From the NCBI GenBank assembly GCA_020086605.1, contig JACBWW010000017.1, forward strand, positions 6,360,907 through 6,424,906: a stretch of 64,000 nucleotides of DNA. Direction: 5' to 3'. Below the pieces are notes generated by a model that saw nothing but the letters and a program-made list of their open reading frames with translations, made no database searches and was not told the origin of the DNA. Both the position numbers and the translations under genes were made by a program. Below are positions 28,601 to 40,600 of this stretch, one piece after another. How positions within the stretch are numbered: the first letter of the stretch is position 1; each line of letters opens with the position of its first letter. The stretch is from Lanius collurio. Lineage: Eukaryota > Chordata > Aves > Passeriformes > Laniidae.

Positions 28601-31600
28601 AATCAAGGAAACATTTTTCCCAAAGGGAAATAGTTGAAAACTTGAGTCCTTTAATATTCAAAAGGAGAAGGCACTGCCTAATTTACTTCAGGTAGTCTCC
28701 TGAGTATTTTGGAATTAAAAATCAACAACTTCTAGATGAATTTTGGCAATCAGAGAGAGGTAATTGTGGCCAAAGAAGAGAAAAGAGGGACACGCACACA
28801 GGTTTGTGCATGTTGTGTTAATACACAATTAACACTTCTCCATTATCCAGGGCTTCCAGCTGAAGGGCACCTGGGGATGTTACCTCAGTGCAGAGCAAAG
28901 ATGAAACAGGAGCCTGAGGTGACTGCAAATTATGGAGCATCCAGGCAGCCTCCAAACCACCTGCAAACTCCTCCTCCCCCATTCTATTCTATTCTATTCT
29001 ATTCTATTCTATTCTATTCTATTCTATTCTATTCTAATGTTCATTTCAACTTCTACAAAAGGGGAATTTTCTAAACAAGGAGAGGAGGCGAAGGAGAGGG
29101 CAGGAAACAGTGGAGTCCCCCATCCTGCAGGCAGGGAGACCCAGGTTTGGTTCGAGGGCTTGCTTGACAGGGGAGGCTTCATCCCTGCTGGCCGCAGCAC
29201 CCGCGGGTTCTGCTGCGAGGGGGTGCGGTGCCATCTAGCGACCAGGGAACTGCCTCACTGCCATCCAAAATCGGGCTCCGCAAGGATGCTCCGCACACTG
29301 TGTGCCAGCCCCAGCGGTGGGGGGAGGCTGTCACCCTCCCTCTCGCCATGACCTGGGGCTTTGCAGCCATCATCCCGCCGTCTGCAGCATGCTGTTCGGC
29401 AGACGGGCTCGGGAGAACATCGCTAGTGAACTGGAAAGGTCTGAAAGGCGGGGGGGGGGAAATGCTGATTTAAGAAAAAAGGCTGTGCTCATGCTACAGA
29501 CGGCTCTGAGTTCAAGGAAGCTCTGGCACTTGCCGTGATAGAGGCTCCTGCAGCCGTAATAATCCTTAAAAGCTCATTTCCCTTTCAGCAGTTTTGCTTT
29601 TCTTGGGCATGACAAGCAGGAGTTGAACGTCAGGACTCCTGTAAGTGGCCAACCTGCAGCTTTCACTGGGTTGTGCCTCTGCAACTCAAGCAGGAGGGAA
29701 ACTTGGGGGATTTGAGCAGGAGATCCATCTTGTCCCCCGACTCAAACACCTCATACTGCAGAAAGAAGGGGCAGCAGGACATGCCACCCATCCCCTGCCA
29801 CTCCTCCCAGCCCCTGTGACAGCTGCTTAGGGAAGCTGGGATCACAGGCATTTTTTGGGGAGGCTGCCATGGGAGCGTGCAGTGCGCACTCTCAGGCAGT
29901 TGTGGAGAGCAGGGGAGGGATCAGCCTCTGCTGAGACTGACAGAGCTCTGCCAACCATCAAAGCAGACAACCTTGTCTCTCCTAACTGGCTTTTCCTGCA
30001 AGCCCCAGTCTCTGCTTTCACTCAGTCTAACCTAAAGAGCCCTTCCCTTGCTAAGACCCTCCTACCCTCTTCACTGGGCCTCCAGCAAGAGCCCAGTCAG
30101 GACCCCATCTTAGTCAAGGGCTCAGGTCTGCCCTCTGCTCCAGAACCCCAGGATGCTGATCTCTCCCATCACACTCTCACTGCCTCTCAGAAAATCCCAG
30201 TGCCTCAGTAATCTTTTTTCTTTTTTTCTCATTTCCTGCCTGCTAATTAGTTGCTGTCTGCCAGACAGGAGGACAACCCCCTTTCCCCAGGAGCTGTGCA
30301 GAGCTGTCAGGTAGCTCAGATTTCTTAGGGCTGCAGGAGCTGTTTGCAGGGGCACTGATGGGGACACGTGGAAGTTACAGCCCACAGCAGAGCAGGTCCT
30401 TCACCTAGAGATGGAGGAGACAGCAGCAGTGTGAACAGCCAGCCATGTGTGCAGACAGAGCATGTATGTGTTGCAGATGAAAAGAGAGCTCCACACAAAT
30501 ATACACACGCAGCCTGTGTGCTCCTGCCAGGCACAGGCAGGCCATGACACACAAATACCCACTGTGAGCTTCTGACTGAGCTGATTTTCTCTGCCCTTCA
30601 CCTCCTGCATTTATGTCCCTCCATCCACATGGAATGAATAAGATATCTCGGTCCCCAGTGTGCTGCTGTGTTTGCAAACACCATTGCCACCCACTTGGTG
30701 CTGCCTGAGCGGGTGTGTGTTTGCTGACAGCCCCTGCCATCCCCAGCCCTCTGCCTGTCTGACCAACAAGGCCCTGTCCAGCACCCTCCTGACAGCTCTT
30801 TTCCTGACTCTCATTTATTGAAGGAAGCAACAAAGAATACAGACACCACAACAGAAGGAGGGGTGATGATCTCCCGAGGCACTGAGCTTAACACAGACAG
30901 CAGGGGAATGGCAACTCATAGCCCTGCAGGATGGCTGAAGAAACTGGGCTATGGTAGAGAGGAGCTGGGCCCTTCCAGGAGCCCCTGTGAAAACAGATGG
31001 TCATCTGCAGCTGGACATGATGTAATGGGATGTGTTGTTGGCAAGGAAACCACACCTCATGCTGAACTGCAGCCTGGCTGATGTGTAGCATCCTCTCCTT
31101 ATACCTACAGAAACACAGGGAAAAGAGAGGGGCAGCAGCCCCTCCAAACACCCCTGTAAAAGTCCAGCAAAACTATTCAGGAGAAGTGCATGAAAAAAAC
31201 TTAAACATCTCAGTATTTAAAGGGAGCTTACAAAAAGAGGGAGAGAAACATTTTACATGGGCACATAGCAAGAGGACAAGGAGGAATTATTTAAAACTCA
31301 AAGAGGAGAGACTTAGATTAGATGTTAGGAAAAAAATTCTTTACTCAGAGGGTAGTGAGGCATTGAAATGGGTTGCCCAGAGAAGCTGTAGATGCCCCAT
31401 CCCTGGAAGAGTTCAAGGCCACATTGGATGGGGCCCTGAGCAACCTGATCTACTGGAAGGTATCCTTGTCTGTGGTAGGGAGTAGGGAACTGGTGGATCC
31501 TTAATGTCCCTTCCAACCCAAACCACTCTGTGAAACTGGAAAATCAGCATCAGTTGCTTGGCACTTCGGAGCAAAGAGTGTGGAGTGTTTTATCTCAGGG

Positions 31601-34600
31601 ACAGGGACTGCTGGTACTGGCACAGCCAACCCGCATCTTTCATTGCCATGGGGTGATGTTCTCAAACACACACTCTCTAAAGGTGTTAGAGAAGCAAACC
31701 AAAGAGAAAGCAGCTGGGACCAGTTTGATATTACTGGATACATCAGTCACATTGGTATCCCAGCCTGCTAAAGGTGGACTCTCAAAATCATGCTCAGAGC
31801 CCTTGGTTATGTTTGCATTTGCAAATTAGCTTGGCCAGGCAGCAACCCCAGCTCTGGCATACAGTTTTACCCACCATTAACATGCTAAAAATGGACTTTG
31901 AGGACATCAAGAGCTCTCCACAGTTGAGTGTTTTATGATTATCCTTCTCCAAACATTTCCCAGAACAGAAGCAGATACCTGTGACACCACATTGCTGCAA
32001 GGATGGGAGCAATTCCCTGCTTACCATAAGGCAGGTAGAGTGGTTGTCCTTCTTTCAGTCACTTACTCAAAGTATTTTTTTTTTTCTTGGTTCTAAAATA
32101 CTGGAATTGATGAGGAAATAGGGCACCAGAAAATGTAGGTAATCCCTGTCACCTTCCCAGCTTTTCTCTTACAACTTTGGCTGTGGCCAGAGGTGACGGG
32201 GGCCTGGCTGTGTGGGTCACAGCCTGAGGACATGACAGTGAGTCAGGGAAATGCCTCTTCCCCATTGCACCATTGCCTGGATGCATCCCCTGTCCCGTAC
32301 CACGTTACACCAGGGGTATTTTGAATGAATAAATTCTGAAAGTAAGCCAGGGCTCCAGCCTTTCCCAACCCCTGTGCAGGATTCCTGGGACTCATGATTG
32401 ACTCAGCCTGATGGAAGAGCAATTTCACTGTTCCCTAAAAATAGACCAAGTGGTTCATCCTCTCAACATAGCCCAGCACTCTGAGATAAAACCAGCTGCC
32501 TTCACTGGGAGGCAGTGAACAGGACCGAGGGTGTGGGGTGTGGAGCAGGGCTCCTTTTGGGATATTCGAAGGGCTGCCTGGCCCTGGGTTTCACACAGAT
32601 TTTCCACCGGGGCTATCTGAGACACGACTCATCTGTTGGGACTACAGAGACCTCCCTGTAAGTAATTTTGGGTTAGATTAGAGCAGGGTGAAGGGCTGCA
32701 TGAATATGAACCTCAGACTCATCCTAAAATGCAGGGCAAAGGAGAATGCTTAGTGTTTCATGCTATGGAAGCAGTGCTGCAGCTCATGAAAAGCCATGGA
32801 TTTTATTCTGCTGGCCCAGAGCTTGGTAAATCCCACTCTGTGCTGCAGAGGGTGTTCCATGTGTGGTGGCTTTGGTTTGGTTCAAGACCATGGTTTGGAG
32901 CACCTGGGCATGTTCTAGCCAGAAACAGAGCATTGTACCTGTGTGCTTTTCCTCTACCCTGAAATACCAAAGTTCACAGCTTTGAGGCTGAAATTCATGG
33001 GGTTTCAGTGTCTACTCTCTCCCAAAAAAACCCACTGTTATTTACCATGACTCTGGTCACTCTGAGCACAAAAAGGGGAAACAATCTGTATGGGATTCAG
33101 TTGAGCCAGAGGGATGCTGGGGGTGGAGGGGGCACCTTCCAGACCCAAACTGTGCTCAGGACTGGTAATGGGTAGACAGCAAAACATAGATTGTTCAGAA
33201 GGAAATGAGCTTTGCTTGATCTTAAATCCTTAGGGAACAGGAGGCCGGGAAGGACTAATTAAAGAGGGAATTTCTTTCCTTGTCTCTTCAATCCCGATCC
33301 CCAGAGAGGGTTGAGAAATGTGTTTGTGATCCTGAGCCAAACGAAGGGCTTCAGGAGCCTGTGGGGTCAGCAGCATTAATATGGCCATACCTCACTGCCT
33401 ATTTGTGCTCACATGTGTGGAAGGACACTCCATAAACCTGTGTCACTCTAAGACGGAGCAGAGATGTGTCCCTGTGTGTGCATGAGTGTGTCTCACACCT
33501 GATTGTCCATTTGCCTTTTGGTTCTAAGGGCTGTCTTGTGGTCACCAGGAGGGCCAGGATTGCAGGTCCAGCCCTGGGGCTGCCCCTCAGTCGCTGTGGG
33601 AAGGGTCTGACGTGAGCTGAAAGCAGTGGTTTTTTCAGCTCATGCATTTGTCAATGGCTGATATTTCCTTCTAAGACACATCCTTCTGATGGCTGTGAGA
33701 ATAACAGAAATTCTGTAGCTTTCCCCAGTTCCTTCCAGGTCTCTAGTTTTCACCCAGATCTTTTTATTAAAAAAAAAAAATGTGAAGTAGCTTCAGATTT
33801 TTGTTAGAAAACAGGGATTTAGGGAAAGAGAGGTGGAGTTGACCTTCTTTCCCTATGCCTCAGGTACAGATGTCATTTCATGAGAAGAGGCAAAATATAA
33901 AAATCCATATTCTTGTCCAGGCAAAGTGGTAGATGATTCACTAGTGGCAATTAAGGGATTCAGCATGGGTGGAAATTTGTAGGAACATCTTACAAAGGCT
34001 GTTTTCAGCCCTTGAACAGACTCAGTATTTTTTAGGATACAAACACTTCCTTTTGGGGGAAACCAGGCAAGGATGCCCTAAACCAGTTACAAGGAGAGAG
34101 AAAATCCTTCTTTAGCACCGGTGAAAGTCCCAGGTCTGGGTCTGAACAGAGTAGTAGGAATCTTTTCTTGAAGTCCTGTACCTTGCTGGTACCTTACTCT
34201 TTCAAGCCAACCATTTCTCTCCTCTCCCATATTCTCACTGGCAGAAACAAATGGAAATTCCCAGGAATCTCAGTAGCTACAAGTGGGTTTGTGGTTTTCT
34301 CTTTAAAGGATACAGCTAATTTGGTTTGGGGTGTGACACTTAAGTCCAAAACAGTATTAAGTTTTCTTGGCTGCTGGTGATAAAGAGCCGACAGCAGCAT
34401 GGAAACACCAGGACAAGAATAGAAAGCCAAGGCACGGCCTTGCAGCTCCTCAGGTCGTGTGGCATCCCTGCAATGCCCCCACGTAAACACCATGGCATGG
34501 CAAAGAAATGCCTGGAGATGCACACCACAGCCTGATCCCAGCTGGGCCCTGCATCCCAGGCAGGATGGGAGGCTGGGGATGCTGAAAGGGCTCGTGCCTG

Positions 34601-37600
34601 CACACACATTCCCAAGGTATCTCTATAGAGGGGTGAAAGAGGGCTTCCCTTAAAAGGTCTGGTATTTGTAGCATGCCAAGAAGCCCTCTGCCCAGGCTGA
34701 GGCTATTCAGTGGGGAGCTCGGTGTTGCTTTCCCTGGGGAAGGGGATTTTAGAGGGAGGGAAGCTGCTATCATGAGGGGTCGTCCTGAACTCCAGGCTGC
34801 AAGGGCTGAGAAGCTGTGCTGCAAGAGGGAAGTTAGGGATAAAAGGGAGAGGGGTTAGAGATAAAAGCAGTGCTGATGATGGGATAGGAGAGATAGAGAA
34901 ACCTGGGACTGGATGTCAAGCAGGGGTGTTTATCACCATTCCAGTGAAAAACGCCTCTGTGAATAGCAGATAAAGAGTCACTGGAGGGTACGAGAACAGT
35001 GCCAGCGTGAGCGGGGCGTGACCCACGATGTGTCATGGGGCAGTGCTGGACACCCCCAGTGACACACAGCCAGGGACAGAATCACTAAACATCCACTCGG
35101 CCTTTATTAACCCTTTATTATCTTAGCAGAGGAACACAGAGAACGAGGCAGTGCCGAGGGGACAGTCGGGGCTGCACCCGCCTCCTCCAGGCCCTTGGTA
35201 CCCAAATCGTGAGGTGATGGGGCGATGCTGGAACCCTCCCTAAGGAAAGACAAGCCCACAGCAGTTGGCCCACTCGGGAAGGACGTGTCCCCAAACAGCA
35301 ATGCCACTCGCAGCTGTCTCTCAGCAGAGCTTCTTGGCATTTTTTTAGCGCCCAGAATAGAGTCCTCCACATTCCTGGATTTTTGCAAAGCCCAGAAATA
35401 GCCCCAAGCTGCCTTGGGGCAGATACTCAGCTCTGCCTGAGGCTAAATTTTCCCAACTCTTCTCAGAAGCTCTTTAAATTACCTGTGGGGTCATGATGCT
35501 GCTCCTGCAAAGAAATTCCAGCTGACACCGAAGAGCCAAAAACATTTGCAGAAGTGACCAAAGATCACAAACCTTCAGTTTGGATGTGCTGTAAATTGCA
35601 AAGAGATCTGATTTTGACAATCAAGGGCAGGAAACAAGACACTTTTTTTTTTTCTTTCACCTCCTCCCACCCTCTAAGATTTGCAAATGCAACTTTATAC
35701 ATGTGCAAAATGTTAATTATTTGACTATAATTAGCAGACAATTCCTAAAGCATGAAATGATAATTTAAATCTTATTTCCTCTTCAACACAGTCTTTAGTT
35801 ACATTATTTTATTTTACTTCTTTGTCTGGCACCTTCCTCTGCTTCTGGTGGTTTTCTTTTCAGCCCATTTCCCACCCCAGAATTCACCTGTTAACTCCAT
35901 GTGCCAGAGCTCCTCTAATAATTGCAAGATATGGCTTGCAGACAGGGAAATCTCTTAAACCCTTTCAAAAGGGAATGATTTCTGTTTATTTGATATGTGT
36001 TAGTCGTTACATTTATGTTCTATACCAGCAATACTCCCCACCTCCAAATCAGGGCTCTATTGTATGTGATGTTGGACAAATTCATTTGAAAGGACAAGGT
36101 GTACTTATGAAAGTTTGGAATCAGAAAAAAAAAGCCTTGTTAAGTCATATGATTTACATTAATCATCCAGCTGTAATCAATGCTGTTCTTACATCTGAGT
36201 TGGTAGGTGAGCATGTGAAAACAGTTCTCACTTTTAAAGGTTGATTCCTAGCCCATACAGTTATAACAGGTACTCTTGGATCAAACCAGTAAAAAACTGC
36301 ATGAATTCTGTGTAAAAAGAACAGGTTTACAATTGCCACTCTGTCACAGAATGGGCCGAGCCATGGCAGAAAGAAAAAGCTTGAATTTCAAACATGCATA
36401 GCCCTTTGTAGGACTGAAAATGAGAGAAAGTACTGCAGTTTGCAAAGAGAACAAAGTGTGATCCGGGCGTCAGGCGGGAGCACCTGTGAGGGCAGCAGGA
36501 TGTTTTGGAGCATGACTGGTCCTCAGTCTTTGCTAGAGCCTAAAATCCCATCAATGCTCCCCATTGCATCTTTGCCCCATTGTTTTTTCCACTTCCTTTG
36601 GAAAAACCAGACAGTATTTTAACATTCTCTAAAGCCTCACAAGTGGGTTGTGAGGGCAATGGGAAATAAAGATGCTCTCCCTTGCCCAAATCCTCATCCT
36701 CCCAGGACTGCCCTTCCCTTGCCCACCCATCACTGAAGCATCCCAGGACCACTCACCTTTTCAGCAGCCTCCAAACTGAGGCAGCAGGGAGCCTGCCCTG
36801 CTTCCCACACCTCCTTCAGCATGTGTCCCCTCTGGCAGAGCTTCCCTGTAGACCAGGGCCTCTGGCAGAGGGGTTAGGGCAGAGATTTAAACCTTTCCCT
36901 GCTGACTGAGCACCCCCAGTGGGCTGCCTGGCTCCCGGATTAAGCAGCAGCACTGGTTTCCCAGCCAGCCTTTGTGGGTGCTCACCCATCCATGCAAATT
37001 ACCCCAGACCAGCCATGGAGCTGTGCCAGTGTTTAGGAGTCACTTTTGTCAGGGAAGGGATTCTCTGGGGAGAAAAAATGGGAGGAGGATGGGACAGATG
37101 TGATTCTGCATGTGCAGCTGCAACATCCAAGGGCAGAGGCACTTAGGAAATGGGTCCCCATCTGCAGGGATGTGCTTCCAACTTTGGGACAGGTCAGTGA
37201 GCTGCTGAAGTTCCACTGGAATGAACAGCAGGGAAAAGCAGGTGGGAATGGGGACATGTTCAGTCACACAGGGGTGACACACACTCCTGGCTCATCAGGC
37301 TGAGCTGGTAGTGACTGTCTGATAGGGGTAACCCATGGCTGATCCCAGGCAGGGAGAAATACCAGCCCCAAATTTCCAGGAAGCAACCAGTCCAGAGCGC
37401 CATAAAGCAGCATCTCCTTGTCAGTTTACCTCCATCCCCTTGGAAAAGAAAACTGCTTTCACAGTTTGAAGAAATCAGCTGTTTTCCTGCCCTGATTTCC
37501 CTGGTGCCAAGGAGCTCCAGGACGTGGCTCCCCTTGCTCTTCCTGGCCTTTGAGTACTGGGTTTGGGTCCTGCCCCATGGGATGAACCAAATGTCTCATG

Positions 37601-40600
37601 GCATCTGAACCACAGTGTAGCCGAGGCATGAAACCACAACACATCTGTGCTCCATGGCACAGGACATGCCAGGCCCAGCAGCCAACATGGCAAACCCAAA
37701 ATTGACCTGCACAGCAGCAATGTCAGTCAGCCACAGAGCAGGGGATTGAGGATGCCAGATCCAAGAGGAGATGCTCTCCCCAGCATTGGTCCCTTCAGCA
37801 AGCCATGGAGAGGGACAGGACCCCTGCAGAACTTGCCCCACAGGGCCATCCCTTTCCCCTGACTTGTGCAAGCCCTGTGCAAGCCCCCATCCAATCCCAG
37901 GCCCCGTTACACAACCCCCAGCCCCCGGAGCGCCGCGGCGACACAAAGGGCTTTGCTTAGCAGCTGTGTTTGCTCAGGGCGGCTGATTTTGGGAGCACAG
38001 CTGATGACATGTGGTTGGCCAGGCGACCCGGGAGACTGGTGCTGAGCTTGCAGCTTCCTTTTTTAATAGGTGACTCAGGCGCTCGGTAGCTCACTGGGGC
38101 TGGTGGTGAGAGCCGGGCTGTGAAGCAGTGCCAGCGGCAGTGGTGGTGGGCACCAACAGGTGGGTAGCATTGTTCGTTCATAGGATAAAGTGGTTTAAAT
38201 AGAAAGCAGAGTGAGACAGAGCTGCCCTGTTACTGGTGAGACGGGGTTTTCTCAGGGGAGGGAGGGGGCAGAGGTTTTGTTGGTGATTTGTTTGCCACTT
38301 GTTAGGAGCTGGCTGCCAGGTGCAAGATGGCTCTGGTTCAAGAGACCTGCAATATTATCTCCAGCAGGAGACAGAGAGTTGAGTGATTTATGGACAATAC
38401 TTGGAGAGGAAGTGAATGAACTTCTGAATTAATATTTTAGCGTCTTCTTCCCCCACTGCCTTGTCTTCTCCCCCTGTGTTTAGAAAGATCAGTGAGTACA
38501 AACGAATACAAGGAATTATTTTCCCCTGTTGCAAGTTTCCCTGTCCTACAGCCCTCCCTGACTGCCTGGGGTGTGACCTACAGGACAGAGAGGCTGTAAA
38601 CCAAGCCCGACCTGCACAAACGTGGGGCAGGGGAAGAGCTCAAGAAACCCGACAGCTCCTTATGGGCAATCCTAACATTGCAACCCTTCACACAAAATGT
38701 GCAGATTCATCCGGCGCCAGACACTGGCACGAAGGACATTTTGCAGACAAACGCCAGCAGGGAGGAGCATTCCCTGTATCCTTCATTCTGACAGCAGCGC
38801 CGTCGGCCGCGGTGCCAGCCACTGGGTGGGATGGGAGGAGGGGAGTTTCAGGAGATCTTTTCCTCCTATTTTAGTTCGCAGGGGATGCTTTAATGCCTGA
38901 AGTATCGTGTTTAACACCCCTGGAGCCGCAGTCCGTGCAGTCAATCAGCGCGGCTCGGGGTGCATCACTCAGCGCTGGAGCGGATGCCAAGCGCGCCACG
39001 CAGCCCTTGTGCTCAGCGAGGCAGAAGTGCGGAGCCCGGCACAGGTTTCAGGCTGGGCTTCCACCTCATACACAGCAAATATCACCGTAAGCCTGGTGTG
39101 CATAGCGACCTTTAGCTGTGCTTCAGCATCTTCAGCTGGGAAGCTCCCGCTCCCTCCCAGGGGATGCTGTGAAGCGGCACCTTGCTCCCAGCTCCCGGGG
39201 TGTCCTCGGTGCCGCTCGGATGTCGCTATCCACGCACATGTGACAACTCAGCCTTCCCGTTAGCGGCACGAGCTGTTGTTCTTCTGTTCTTATCTATAAT
39301 TAGCGATTTAGAGGGTGGCAGCAGCCTGTTTCGTCAGGCAGAGACCAGACTTTGTGCAAGGGCAGAGCCAGCCCAGCGGGTTGGAGCAGCCCATCTCCAA
39401 TGCAGGAGGCTTTGTGAGAAGTGATAAGCAAACGCAGGGCTGTGCACAGACTGTGCAATGCAAAAAAAAATACTCAAATGTGAGAAGGGAAGAAGAAAAA
39501 TAAAAGAAAACAAAGGCAGTTATAAGGGAATGCCTTCAACAAAAGCCTTGTATCTAATTATATCTGTTTTTCAAACAAGCCCTCTGGCCTTTCATCCATC
39601 CAAGTTAACGAGAGAAGGAACGGGCAACACTGATATTGTGCTATTTTCCTCTGCCTGAACTGGAAACCTTCCTTCAGCTGCATTATTTGTTCGTGGCTAG
39701 AGGGGCACATTGCCTTTCTTTGTGCAGTATGTGAACCTACAGGCCTATAGGTTAGTACAAATTTTATCATCTCAGCAGTAATGCCCATAGCCTGGGGTGG
39801 GAGGAGACCATTCAACATCACCAGCCCAGCTCATGGACTTGGGGATGCTTTTGCTAAATGCTTTACACTGAACTAGTTAATCACAGGAACAGTCATGTCA
39901 GCCTAGGCAGGGTTCCTGCCTTGCCATGAGGTGCTCCCATCTCCTAGAGGTGCTGTTCAAGACAGTCAAGGGCTTGTGTTCATTTTCCCAGCCAGAAAGG
40001 CTGCAAATCGGTGCTTGGTTTCCTTTCTACCTTGAAGCTAGCAAGGGTCACTGTGCTCAGTGTTCCCCATTGCTCTTACTGGGGGACTTAGCCAAATCTC
40101 ATTACCATGCAAAGAAGAAACTCTCTGTTTGCCAGACTGATTGGACTCCTTTTTGCCTTTCCAGTAGGTAATTCAGCAATGTGGGAGGAAAGAGAAATTC
40201 CCAGACAAGATTTTTCAAATTCCTCAAAAGGAATTTTTTCAAATTCCTCAAAGCTTTCTGCAGCTAATTCAGCACATGCTGCAAGAACTCTCCTGATGTC
40301 TTTAGGACAAAGGGGGAAAATTTTAAACTGAAAGAGGAGAGATTGAGGTTAGGTATTAGGAAGAAATTCTTTACTGTGAAGGTGGCAAGGCCCTGGCACT
40401 GGCTGCCCAGAGAAACTGTGGCTGCCCCATCCCTGGAAGAGTCCAAGGCAAGGATGGACAGGGTTTAGGGAGCAACCTGGGATAATGGGTGGCATCCCTC
40501 CCCATGGCAGGGGAGTTGGAACGAGATGTTCTCCAAAGTTCTTTCCAACACAAACCATTCTATGATTTCCAGTGTGCTGTCCATCTCAAAAATCCCGGAT

